Origin: Candidatus Omnitrophota bacterium
GTDB taxonomy: Bacteria; Omnitrophota; Gorgyraeia; 1-14-0-20-64-10
Assembly (NCBI GenBank): GCA_016177405.1
Contig: JACOVG010000006.1
Span: 74,064-123,146 of the forward strand
Length of the DNA: 49,083 nt
Reading direction: 5' to 3'
Position numbers and translations under genes: made by a program. Shown in pieces: positions 8,590 to 16,834 of this stretch. The first letter of the stretch is position 1; every line of letters begins with the position of its first letter. Under the pieces are notes generated by a model. That model ran no database searches, was not told the DNA's origin, and saw only the letters and a list, made by a program, of their open reading frames with translations.

Positions 8590-9509
8590 CGCACCGACCC
8601 TTGAGCCGTCCGATTCGTCCGAACCTCCAAATCAACCCCCCGGTGCGAGAGAAACCGCTGGATCCCCTGCCGGCACCCCGGAACCGAGCTCCCGGTAAGG
8701 CGCTCGAAGCGGCCGCTGGCCAGCGACATGTCCTTGGGCCGCGGAGCCACCCAATGCGCCTGCTCCATCGAGTCTCGCCGGACGCAGGACATGGAAAATC
8801 CCGCGCATTCCGCCAGAAGGGTGCCGAACTCGTACTTGGAAACACGTTCCCTTCCCGCCACGTGAAATGTCCCGACCGCTTCCGATTCCATCAGGATCGC
8901 AAGCCGCTCCACCAGGTCCGCCACGTAGATCGGCGTGAAATAAAAATCATGAAACAAGGTGATCGGCTTGCCCAGCCGGAGCGCCTCCGTGAGCCATTCC
9001 CCGGCTGTCTTCTTTCGCCCAGAGGACCAGCCGTAGAAATTGGTCCGCACCACGAGAGGCCTGGCCACCCGCTGTTCGACAGCCAATTCCCCTTCCCGCT
9101 TGGTGCGGCCGTAAACCGTCTGGGGGGCCGCAGGCCACTCCTCGCGAGCCCACGGCCTATCCCCCTTGAAAACCCCATCCGTGGAAATGTACATCAGGCG
9201 CGCCCTATCCCCGACCGCCCCGGCGATTCGGCGGGTCAACTGCGCGTTGAGCCGATCGGCCAAATCCGGCTCCTGCTCGCACCGATCCACGTCCGCCAGG
9301 GCCGCGCAGTGAATCACCCATTCCGGTTTGATCTCACGGATCTGATCCTCAATCCAATTCGGCTGGGTCAGATCCCCCTGAAGTATCGGCACCGGGACCC
9401 TGCCCCACCAGGGGTTCCGATCCATCCCCGTGACCTCATGAACCGAGGCCAGATGCGCCGTCAGATGGGCCCCCAGCAGGCCGCAGGCACCGGTGATCAG
9501 GATGCGCAT
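8586..9509 (-). CDS. RmlD-like NAD(P)-dependent sugar reductase (extended SDR)
   Basis: 307 residues. MRILITGACGLLGAHL carries the GxxGxxG cofactor loop. CAALADVDRCEQEPDLADRLNA and MYISTDGVFKG are typical of the RmlD/dTDP-4-dehydrorhamnose reductase branch. Tyr133 and Lys137 (VYGRTK) form the catalytic YxxxK, and FTPIYVADLVE is the usual C-terminal family block. It should reduce a 4-keto group on a nucleotide-deoxysugar. RmlA- and RmlB-like genes lie about 38 kb away at the other end of the window and no RmlC was seen, so dTDP-L-rhamnose synthesis is not assured and the substrate may differ. It starts 4 nt after the small ORF at 9514-9639. Confidence 0.82.
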   Translation of the reverse strand: MRILITGACGLLGAHLTAHLASVHEVTGMDRNPWWGRVPVPILQGDLTQPNWIEDQIREIKPEWVIHCAALADVDRCEQEPDLADRLNAQLTRRIAGAVGDRARLMYISTDGVFKGDRPWAREEWPAAPQTVYGRTKREGELAVEQRVARPLVVRTNFYGWSSGRKKTAGEWLTEALRLGKPITLFHDFYFTPIYVADLVERLAILMESEAVGTFHVAGRERVSKYEFGTLLAECAGFSMSCVRRDSMEQAHWVAPRPKDMSLASGRFERLTGSSVPGCRQGIQRFLSHRGVDLEVRTNRTAQGSVR

Positions 9510-9513
9510 TCTT

Positions 9514-9639
9514 TCACCACAGGGGATACAGGTCCTTGGGAGGCGGATCTTGAGGGTTTCTTTTCCTTGGGGAGCGAAACAACGTCCGGCCCAAGAGATC
9601 CCAAAGACGGCCCATCAACCACGAAAACACTCTTCTCAT
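9514..9639 (-). CDS. Small basic/amphipathic ORF, 41 residues, function unknown
   Basis: A 42-codon frame fills what would otherwise be the only 126-nt gap in the operon. Its ATG overlaps the SGNH-hydrolase stop as ATGA, and its TGA lies four bases before the RmlD-like start. The product begins MRRVFSWLMGRLWDLLGRT, a likely amphipathic or interfacial helix with clustered Trp and Leu, and ends PPKDLYPLW after a basic RSPRKR stretch. No signal peptide or full transmembrane span is evident. I do not recognise a family. The exact fit to its neighbours argues for a real, translationally coupled gene. A membrane-surface partner of the adjacent SGNH enzyme or ABC transporter is one inference. Confidence 0.55.
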   Translation of the reverse strand: MRRVFSWLMGRLWDLLGRTLFRSPRKRNPQDPPPKDLYPLW

Positions 9640-10664
9640 AGACCAAAGGCCTTCTCGATCTCAACCGCCGCCAACCGGTACCCCTCGTCCGTCAAGTGAG
9701 CCCGGTCCACAAAGAGCCAGCGGGGCTGGCGGAAGGCAAGGGCGGCATTCAGATCCAGGAAGGGAATCTCCAAAGAACCGCAAATCCGGCGGATGGCTCC
9801 CACGTATTCACCGGATCTCTCCTTCAGGAACTCGGTGAGGGTCGCCCAGCGCACTTGAGCCGCGTCCAACAGCTCAAAGAGGCGCTGCTCCTCGGGGACC
9901 AGGGATTTTGGGATCCACGAGGCGATGGGCTGGAAGACGAAGTAGAGCTGGAAGCCCATGGCCTGGCGCAGCGTAGCCCAGATGCGCAGATCCCGCTGAT
10001 AACAGGTGAGGATGTTCTGGTATTTTTCATCCGGCGTTTGCCCGGAACCGTTCGCCGGGACGGAGGTCCGTTCCCCCGCGGCCAGGCCTCTGGCGAAGAC
10101 CCGGCGCAGAGCGGCGAGAGCGCCGCGGGCGCCGGAGCGTGAGCCGTTCTCGGCCAGCCGTTCCAGAAGATTCTGGGCGTAGAGGGCATTGTAGATGGGA
10201 GAAACCTGGTCCGACAATCGGGCCAGCGCCAGGTTGTTGGCACCGCTGAAGATCAGCACGGTCTTGACCGACGGGGGCAGGTGCAGCAAGAAGACGAGCC
10301 ACTCCTGGGTGGAATTGTAAGCCCTTCCGGAAAAATTAAACCACCTCTGACGGTCCGAACGGTTGAGACAGCTGGCCAGGGTGTATTCATCCGAGGTGGC
10401 CCCCACCCCGAAGGCCGCGCTGCCGCCCACCAGGGCCGCCCGGGGGGCGCCGGAGGCGCAGAACGACTCGAAGGAACAATCCTTTTCCCGCCAAGCGGTC
10501 CTCCGAAAACCATGGGAATCCGTCGTGAAGGAGCGCGTGACGCGCCCGGCCGGTTGAAAATACATGAGGTACGGCAGCCAGCGTTTTTCGAACAGGGTGT
10601 CGTAGTCCCGCATCTGCGGCACCTGCTGATACCGAAGCTCTCTCCAACCCGGAATCGGCTTCAA
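9636..10664 (-). CDS. SGNH/GDSL-type hydrolase-like protein
   Basis: 342 residues from a TTG at 10664. That start follows a GGGAGG ribosome site by six bases and overlaps the ABC-transporter stop as TTGA; an ATG 16 codons upstream (10712) is the alternative. The SGNH pattern is visible: nucleophile block ALVGGSAAFGVGA (Ser82), an oxyanion-type SGANN near residue 140, and a C-terminal catalytic pair Asp320/His323 in DRAHLTDEGY. There is no signal peptide, so it is probably cytoplasmic or membrane-associated. Family members remove or transfer acyl groups on glycans and lipids. Its place just after the flippase suggests editing or acetylation of the glycan. Confidence 0.75.
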   Translation of the reverse strand: MKPIPGWRELRYQQVPQMRDYDTLFEKRWLPYLMYFQPAGRVTRSFTTDSHGFRRTAWREKDCSFESFCASGAPRAALVGGSAAFGVGATSDEYTLASCLNRSDRQRWFNFSGRAYNSTQEWLVFLLHLPPSVKTVLIFSGANNLALARLSDQVSPIYNALYAQNLLERLAENGSRSGARGALAALRRVFARGLAAGERTSVPANGSGQTPDEKYQNILTCYQRDLRIWATLRQAMGFQLYFVFQPIASWIPKSLVPEEQRLFELLDAAQVRWATLTEFLKERSGEYVGAIRRICGSLEIPFLDLNAALAFRQPRWLFVDRAHLTDEGYRLAAVEIEKAFGL

Positions 10665-12475
10665 CCTAACCCTCCCACGGAAGAGACGGCCGTCTGGCCC
10701 AAGGCCATCCATTGAGCGTACCGGCCCTGCGTCAGCAAGAGTTGGTCATGGCGGCCCTCCTCAACCACACGGCCTTGCTCCAAGACGACGATCCGATCGG
10801 CCCGGCGGACGGTCGAGAGCCTGTGCGCGATGAGAATCACCGTGCGGCCCACGCACAGCCGTTCGAGCGCCTCTTGGATGAGGGACTCCGATTCGGTGTC
10901 CAGAGAGCTGGTCGCCTCATCCAGGAGAAGAATCTCCGGATGATGGAGAACCGCCCTAGCGATCGCGAGCCGCTGCTGCTGGCCCCCCGAGAGCTTCATC
11001 CCCTTCTCCCCGACCAGCGTGCGGTAGCCCTCCGGCAGGGATTCGATGAACTCCTCGGCCTTGGCGACGCGCGCCGCCTGCCGGACCTCCTCGGGGGTAA
11101 ACCCCTCCCGCCCAAACCGGATGTTCTCCTCCACGGAGCCGTGGAAGACAAAGATCTCTTGGCTCACGAAACCGATCTGCCTTCTCCAGCCCTCCAGGGA
11201 TAAGTGACGCAGATCGATCCCGTCCGCCAGGATGCGTCCAGAGGAGGGTTCCACGAACTTAAGGAGCAGATGGGCCAAGGTGGTCTTCCCGCTTCCCGAA
11301 GGACCCACCAGGGCCGTGGTCTCCCCCTGGACCAGGGCCAGGTTCAAGTCGCGTAGGAGGGGAGGCCTCGCGGGATAGGAGAACCCCACCCCCTCAAAGA
11401 CGATGGATTTCCGAAGCGGCCCGGCGGGCCGAGCCGATCCCTCGGGACCCGGCTGCCGGTTTTCCAAGGCTTCCTGCAGGTTCAAGGCGTCTCCGGCGAG
11501 TCCGGCCGCTTCCATGCGCAGTTGACCCTGCAGGGTCAAGGAGGGAAGCAGCTTCAACAATCCCAAGATCAGGATCCCCATGAGCGGCAGATGCGTCAAG
11601 AGCAGATCCGGACGGGCCCAACGAAGAAGGGCAAGCCCCGTCAGGAGCAGGAAGATGAGCGCCAGTTCCAAGAGAACCCTGGGGATGGCCAGCCACATCG
11701 AATCCCGAATGTAAAGATCACGGAAGCGCAGGCTGGGCGCCTCAAAACGCTTCAGCCAGAATCCCTGGGTCCCAAAGGCCATGATCTGCCGGATGCCGTC
11801 TAAGAACTCGCTCGCGATTGAAGACTGCGCCGCGCCCGTCTCCACCCTTTCCTTGCCGGTGTGGTAGGAGATTTTCTGCGAGAGACTCTGGGTGAAGCGG
11901 TGGTAGGAGAAACCGATCACCCCCAAGGCCATGGTCATCCAGGGCGCGCTCGCCAGCAGCAGAGCTCCAATGGCGGCCACCTTGCAGGCCTCCGCGAACC
12001 ACTGCGGAATCTTCTGGGCCAAAACGCCGGCCCGGGTGGCTGCCGTGGAAAGCTGGTAGAGCAAATCCCCCCGCTTGCGATCCAGGAAATAAATGAAGGA
12101 ACTTGCCGCGTAGCTTCGCATCAGGCGCTGCTTTAGATCGTGTTGGACGGTGCCGCTGATTCTGGCGATGAGCAGATCCTTGGTCAGAACCGCTACCCCT
12201 TTGCCCAGGGTGACCAAGAACAGAAGGGCCATCGCCGACAAGAGCGGATCCTGAAATGGCAAACGCTCGGCGACACGCAGGAGGAAGGCCATCGGGGCGG
12301 GATGGGACGCAGCCGCCTGGGACGAGGCAGCCAGAAGGGTGCTCAACAGCGGATAGAATGCCGCCAAGCTCAAACCCTCCAGGAACGAGGCGGCCAGCGT
12401 GACCGACAGAATGATCAGCATGGGACGCCGATAAGGAAGAAAAAGCAGGCGCAGGGACACGAGAAGTTTAATCAT
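10661..12475 (-). CDS. ABC transporter, fused permease and ATPase (MsbA/PglK-like lipid-glycan flippase)
   Basis: 604 residues. The N-terminal half (about 1-330) has six hydrophobic segments of a type IV ABC exporter domain, starting at residues 14-45. The C-terminal ATPase has Walker A GPSGSGKT (391-398), signature LSGGQQQ (495-501), Walker B ILLLDEATSSLD (515-526) and an IAHRLSTVRRADRI H-loop. It is a homodimeric half-transporter by architecture. In a glycan locus without a visible Wzx gene, the natural role is flipping the lipid-linked oligosaccharide as PglK does; lipid A or another lipid would be the MsbA alternative. The start overlaps the upstream gene by 8 nt (ATGATTAA). Confidence 0.88.
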   Translation of the reverse strand: MIKLLVSLRLLFLPYRRPMLIILSVTLAASFLEGLSLAAFYPLLSTLLAASSQAAASHPAPMAFLLRVAERLPFQDPLLSAMALLFLVTLGKGVAVLTKDLLIARISGTVQHDLKQRLMRSYAASSFIYFLDRKRGDLLYQLSTAATRAGVLAQKIPQWFAEACKVAAIGALLLASAPWMTMALGVIGFSYHRFTQSLSQKISYHTGKERVETGAAQSSIASEFLDGIRQIMAFGTQGFWLKRFEAPSLRFRDLYIRDSMWLAIPRVLLELALIFLLLTGLALLRWARPDLLLTHLPLMGILILGLLKLLPSLTLQGQLRMEAAGLAGDALNLQEALENRQPGPEGSARPAGPLRKSIVFEGVGFSYPARPPLLRDLNLALVQGETTALVGPSGSGKTTLAHLLLKFVEPSSGRILADGIDLRHLSLEGWRRQIGFVSQEIFVFHGSVEENIRFGREGFTPEEVRQAARVAKAEEFIESLPEGYRTLVGEKGMKLSGGQQQRLAIARAVLHHPEILLLDEATSSLDTESESLIQEALERLCVGRTVILIAHRLSTVRRADRIVVLEQGRVVEEGRHDQLLLTQGRYAQWMALGQTAVSSVGGLG

Positions 12476-14597
12476 GGATCAAGGCCGCCTCCCCAGAACC
12501 GCGGGGAGCCTTCTCCGGGGCGATCCCCTCCAGGATCCCCTCCCACCGGCTCACGGCTTCGCGTGAGGCCGGCTGCGTGAGTTCCTGCACCCAGGAAGGA
12601 CCCCACGCTTGTTCATACCGCTTGCCCGCGCATCGCAGCGCTTCCTCGCGAGGCGAGCCCTGTTCAAAAGCCTTCAGGAGCCATCCGAGGTACTCGGCGA
12701 TTCGCTCGGAAGTTTTCCCGTCCCTCCCAGAGGCCAGCCGGTCGATGACCGGTTCCCAGTTGCCGATGCCGGGATGGTCCGGATCGATTCGCAGCCTCTT
12801 CACCGCTTCCCACAGCTCTCCCCAGGAGTCAAAGACCACCGTTTCCCTCTGGAGGGCCTTGAAGAGACCTTGATCTTGCCCCCGCCCCAACAGAAGGGTC
12901 CGGGTCCCCGCCAGGAAACTCTGCAGCCCCGCCGTCGTGCCGTCCAGGAGACTGATCGCCACATCCGCGCCAGAGGATCCCACACACGGAAGCAGGCGGC
13001 GGTCCGAGGAGTCCGAATTCAGAAGAAGGCATCGGCCCGCGTCCATCCACCGCTTGAGGCGCGGCCAGACCGGACCCAGCCGGTCCGGCAGCAAATCGGG
13101 CCTCTTGGGCTTCAAGACGAGCCCCAGCGAAGAATCCTCCTCCAGCCGTTCGCAGAGGAAACGATAATCCCCCTGAATCTGCCTTCTGCCCCCGACAAGC
13201 TTGGGATGCACGCCCTCGTTTTCATCCATAAAACAGACGATGAAGCTCGCTCCGGCCTGGCGAAGCCTTTGGGCCAGGGCCCGGGATCGTTCCCGGGCCG
13301 CCTCAAAGGCGTCGTCGTAGGGATGGCCGGCCACCACGAACTGCCTCACCCAGGAGCCGGAAAGGAGCTCCGAGAGCCCCACCGCGGGCGAGTACCCGAA
13401 GTGGACGTCAACCGCTGTCCTGCGCATCAAACGGGGCTCCCGGTCGGCGGACCGCTGCAGGCTGACGGAAACACCCCCTGCTTCATGAATGGCCGCGTGC
13501 ACCGCTTCGCTGTGAGGGAAGCAATCCGTGGATGAAACGTGGATGCGGGTCCCGGTGGACTTGAAGAATTGAACCCAACCCTCAAACCGATCATAAAATT
13601 CCCTAACCAGAGGCTTCAGAAACGCAAAACGGCCAGTCAAACGCGCTTCGCCTCCTCGCCACAGGCGCCTTACGGGAACAGCCATCCGAAGCCACAAGCC
13701 CGCTTGGGTAATCCAGCCGATTCCGCGTTCCCGCAGCAGCGCCTGACGCTCTGGCGTTGGCTGATCCTGGGGGTGGGCAAAATAGCCGAAGACGGTTCCG
13801 GCGGGAAACCGCTGCCTTCGGTACCAAAAGAAATCGGTGTGGCAGAGAAGATCCTTGCCGATTCCCTGGAAGTACATCTCCACCGCGACCCTTGGCGCTG
13901 AATTCTTCCGGGTCCTGAAGCCCCGCGCCAGAATCCCCAGCTCCCCAATCAGGCCTAAGAGGAACGCGCGGCCCGGACGCAGGAGATCCCTCCACGGGAA
14001 GGCAAGCCCGCGCAGGGGCATGAGATGAACCCCGGCTCCCTGGGCATACTCCTTGAGCAGGGCGAATCTCCAATCCCCCGGGAGATAGAGGATGGCTTGT
14101 CCTGCGCCTTTCGACGGAAACCGCGTTCTGAAAAACCAGGAGGCCACCAGGATGGAGCGGACCTCACCGGAGAGCTCCTCGAAGATCCGCTTGGAGAGAA
14201 AGACGCGAAGATAACGCTCGTGCGAATCCCGTCGAAGCCCGGAACGCACTGCCCTGATGTAATCACCATCGGTTTCCAGGGGAGCCAGCAATCGAGCGGG
14301 AACATGGTAGTGCAATTCCTCCAGAGAGCGGGTTCCGTCCGGCAGCCTCACATCGTCGTAGAAATCGTAATCCATCTCCTGGATCCGGAGAAAAAACCCC
14401 AAGCGCTTCAATCCCGCAAGGAGCCTTTGAGCGGTCGGGGTGATTCGGTACAAAACCCACAGCTGGCGATCCTGGCCCAAGGGTCCCCTTCCAAAGAGAC
14501 TCCCTGCAAGCAGATGGCGCAGCAACGCCCCCGCCCCCAGGCTTTCTATAAAGGCTTCTTGCGACAAGAGGTTATCCCCGCTTAAGAGCGATTTCAT
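12468..14597 (-). CDS. Large surface-carbohydrate biosynthesis protein, probably GT-B-like
   Basis: 709 residues from ATG 14597 (AGGA about ten bases upstream); the open frame continues upstream but that part is the shadow of the peptidase gene, overlapped by 26 nt. Only broad features are recognisable: SILVASWFF and VHVSSTDCFPHSEAVHAAIHEAGG (split by strands), FGYSPAVGLSELLSG, IVCFMDENEG, LVLKPKRPD and SLLDGTTAGLQSFLAGTRTLLLG. This last block resembles the donor-site half of GT-B or CDP-glycerophosphotransferase-like proteins found in exopolysaccharide loci. There are no clear transmembrane spans. I treat it as a probable glycosyl- or phosphosugar-transferase and do not assign a substrate. 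Confidence 0.6.
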   Translation of the reverse strand: MKSLLSGDNLLSQEAFIESLGAGALLRHLLAGSLFGRGPLGQDRQLWVLYRITPTAQRLLAGLKRLGFFLRIQEMDYDFYDDVRLPDGTRSLEELHYHVPARLLAPLETDGDYIRAVRSGLRRDSHERYLRVFLSKRIFEELSGEVRSILVASWFFRTRFPSKGAGQAILYLPGDWRFALLKEYAQGAGVHLMPLRGLAFPWRDLLRPGRAFLLGLIGELGILARGFRTRKNSAPRVAVEMYFQGIGKDLLCHTDFFWYRRQRFPAGTVFGYFAHPQDQPTPERQALLRERGIGWITQAGLWLRMAVPVRRLWRGGEARLTGRFAFLKPLVREFYDRFEGWVQFFKSTGTRIHVSSTDCFPHSEAVHAAIHEAGGVSVSLQRSADREPRLMRRTAVDVHFGYSPAVGLSELLSGSWVRQFVVAGHPYDDAFEAARERSRALAQRLRQAGASFIVCFMDENEGVHPKLVGGRRQIQGDYRFLCERLEEDSSLGLVLKPKRPDLLPDRLGPVWPRLKRWMDAGRCLLLNSDSSDRRLLPCVGSSGADVAISLLDGTTAGLQSFLAGTRTLLLGRGQDQGLFKALQRETVVFDSWGELWEAVKRLRIDPDHPGIGNWEPVIDRLASGRDGKTSERIAEYLGWLLKAFEQGSPREEALRCAGKRYEQAWGPSWVQELTQPASREAVSRWEGILEGIAPEKAPRGSGEAALIHD

Positions 14598-15930
14598 TTT
14601 CCGAGATTCCTGTTGGGGGGGAAACCGGCGTGTCACTAAAACGGACCAACCCTTTTTCCTCAAGTTTGTCCAGAATCCTTGCGACTTGCTTAAACGGCAG
14701 CCCGCAGGCCTGGGCAATCTCCTGGATGGAGGAAGAACCGTCAATCCTAAAGAGGGTATCAAACAGCGCCCGGTGGGCCTCGGGATCCTCGTAGAAATCG
14801 ACGAAAAGGTTGTAGCGGGTGCAGAAAACCTCACCCTTGAACAGATTGACCGGGTAGCGATCCCTCTCCAACCGGTCGATCATGGCCAGCACCATCTCCA
14901 CCGACTCCTCCAACTTCTCCCACGAAATGATGTCCGGGGTGTCCAGGCTCGAGTGGTATTCCGGATAGGGCCATTTCCCGGTGTCGGGGTGAAAAACCCT
15001 CGAGAGGGAGAGCATCGGGACGCGGACGCCGGGCGCGTTGAATTGGCGCTCGTCGTTGCAGATGACCTTCCGGAAGGGGCCGACCCACGCCTGGGGGTCC
15101 CTCTCCTGAAGGACGGCGAGGAGGCATTGGTCTGCCCGGGTCTGGCCCTGAAAAGACTTCGCCAGCGAATGGGGGCAGTCCGTCCCGAGCATCTCCAGGA
15201 AAAGCCCTCCCCGGATCCGGGGAATCAGGGATTCGTTCTGGCTAAGCCACACGACCGACCCGATGGTCTCCGGGGTCAAGAGCAACCGATAGGTGAATCG
15301 CCCGCGCGGCCGTTTCAAGAGGGACCGCATCACCTCCAGGCCAACGACCACCCCGGAGAGGTCGTCGTTGACCATGGCCGGATGGTCCAGGTGGGCGCAC
15401 AGGACGAACTCCTCTTCTCCCGAGCCCGGAACCACCGCCTCCCCGACCTTCAGGAAACCCGGCTCGTGACGGGTTCGGATCACCACTCGGTAGGCGTCGT
15501 CCGTCAAGGAATCGAAAAACGACCGGGTGCAGCTTAACCCCCAATCGTCCCGATAGTGCTTCCACGCGTAAGGGATCGCCTCGGGTTGAAGCTTGGAGGT
15601 GGTCAGATGCGCCTTCAAGACGTCCCGCGAGACGATCCCTTCGAACGGGGCGCCGTAGCTGGCGCAATGCAGCGGATGCTGGCGGCGGTCCAGGATCCGC
15701 TCGCCGTTCATCCGTTCGACGTAGGCCTCTTGGCAGCTCCACTTGGGCGGCACAAGCCAAGTCCACGCTTCCGCCCCGCTGGCCGCTTGGTGAACGCGCA
15801 TCGGAAGTTCCCGGGCAACGCGCGCCAGCGCCTGGTCAAAACCGTCCGAAACCAGATCGCGCTCAAGGCGCCACAATTCTTCAATAAGCCCGGCCATTCG
15901 CTTCTGGCATTCGGTTCTCGGTGCGGTCAT
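14572..15930 (-). CDS. DUF4910/DUF2172-type M28-like zinc aminopeptidase with C-terminal winged helix
   Basis: 452 residues from ATG 15930 (TGATG overlap; a TTG one codon upstream is possible). The M28-like metal site is visible: CAHLDHP (about residues 178-184), NDDLSG (188-193), TPETIGS (219-225) and YHSSLDTPD with the distal His near 326. Residues about 385-445 (SSSIQEIAQACGLPF, ARILDKLEEKGLVRF) form a winged helix like the HTH domain usually attached to this family. Such proteins recur beside nonulosonic-acid genes, but their substrate is not established as far as I know. They may act on an amide bond of a sugar or peptide-linked precursor. The role here is inference; the fold call is good. 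Confidence 0.8.
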   Translation of the reverse strand: MTAPRTECQKRMAGLIEELWRLERDLVSDGFDQALARVARELPMRVHQAASGAEAWTWLVPPKWSCQEAYVERMNGERILDRRQHPLHCASYGAPFEGIVSRDVLKAHLTTSKLQPEAIPYAWKHYRDDWGLSCTRSFFDSLTDDAYRVVIRTRHEPGFLKVGEAVVPGSGEEEFVLCAHLDHPAMVNDDLSGVVVGLEVMRSLLKRPRGRFTYRLLLTPETIGSVVWLSQNESLIPRIRGGLFLEMLGTDCPHSLAKSFQGQTRADQCLLAVLQERDPQAWVGPFRKVICNDERQFNAPGVRVPMLSLSRVFHPDTGKWPYPEYHSSLDTPDIISWEKLEESVEMVLAMIDRLERDRYPVNLFKGEVFCTRYNLFVDFYEDPEAHRALFDTLFRIDGSSSIQEIAQACGLPFKQVARILDKLEEKGLVRFSDTPVSPPTGISENEIALKRG

Positions 15931-16829
15931 CAACGGCTCTTCCTAAGAATCGCTTCCACGACATAAGCGGAGGCCATCCATCGGTCTCTGGGGTTCGGAG
16001 CCTGCCCTTCCATCTCCAAACTGAGGGTCCGGAACAGCTCCGGATGCTTTTTCTCAAACAGAGGCGGGACCGCGTGAAAGTGGTAAAAATACTGCCCCAC
16101 CACCTCAAAACCGCATTCCGTGAACAGCGGCCCTATCTCCTCCTGATGGTGAAACTGGGCCAAAACCTCATCAAAGCTGGGAGCGCCCTCCGACCCCGGC
16201 CGGAGGGGCGGCTGGTCGGTTCTAAAGAATCCCGCAAGCTCGGACTCGATTTCCTCCAGCTGGCCCTGGTATTCCGGGTGGCGCCTCTTCAAATCCTGAA
16301 ATTGGACCAGACGCTCACAAAAGAATTGGTAGCTGTATCGGTTGAGACTGAACAAGGAAAACAGGTCGTTGCGGAATTCGATCAAAACGCGCCCGCCCGG
16401 CCGCAGGGCGGCGGCCATGTTCCGAAGGGCGGCCCGTTCATCCGTCAAATGGGGGAACACCCCTGTGGCGACGCAAACCTCCCAGGCGCCGGGGCAAGAA
16501 ACGCCTCGGGGATGAAAAGCGGCCGGGTCCGTCACGTCCCCCTGCCAAACCCTTCTCTCAAGCTTCACGGAACGCAGATTCTCCTTTGCTTTCTCCACCA
16601 TCTCCGAAGCAAAATCAAATCCCCAGACTTCTACCCCAAGGTCATGGATTCGGCGCATGGGAGTTCCTTCGCCGCAACCGCAATCCAGCAGGGTGGCCGG
16701 CCGGATTTCCCTTAATCTGCGCAACAGCAGTTGGAGCCTCTTCTGGTTAGACGGATATCCCGCGTAGGTGGGGGCGTAGTTGTGCCCGTACTTTTGCGCA
16801 GTGGTTTCGTAGTATTCCCGGACATCCAT
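15930..16829 (-). CDS. Class I SAM-dependent methyltransferase
   Basis: 299 residues from ATG 16829. A TTG at 16838 that overlaps the upstream stop as TTGA is an alternative; one GGGAGG site serves both, twelve bases before ATG and about three before TTG. Motif I is TLLDCGCGEGTPM, followed by VWGFDFASEMVEKAKENL (motif II) and CVATGVFPHLTDERAALRNM, the canonical Methyltransf_11/25 layout. A C-terminal extension (PLFTECGFEVVGQYFYHFHAVP) resembles those of O-methyltransferases acting on sugars. It sits between the PseG-PseH fusion and the peptidase, so methylation of a nonulosonic acid or of an attached amino-acyl group is a reasonable guess. Confidence 0.82.
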   Translation of the reverse strand: MDVREYYETTAQKYGHNYAPTYAGYPSNQKRLQLLLRRLREIRPATLLDCGCGEGTPMRRIHDLGVEVWGFDFASEMVEKAKENLRSVKLERRVWQGDVTDPAAFHPRGVSCPGAWEVCVATGVFPHLTDERAALRNMAAALRPGGRVLIEFRNDLFSLFSLNRYSYQFFCERLVQFQDLKRRHPEYQGQLEEIESELAGFFRTDQPPLRPGSEGAPSFDEVLAQFHHQEEIGPLFTECGFEVVGQYFYHFHAVPPLFEKKHPELFRTLSLEMEGQAPNPRDRWMASAYVVEAILRKSR

Positions 16830-16834
16830 GGCTG

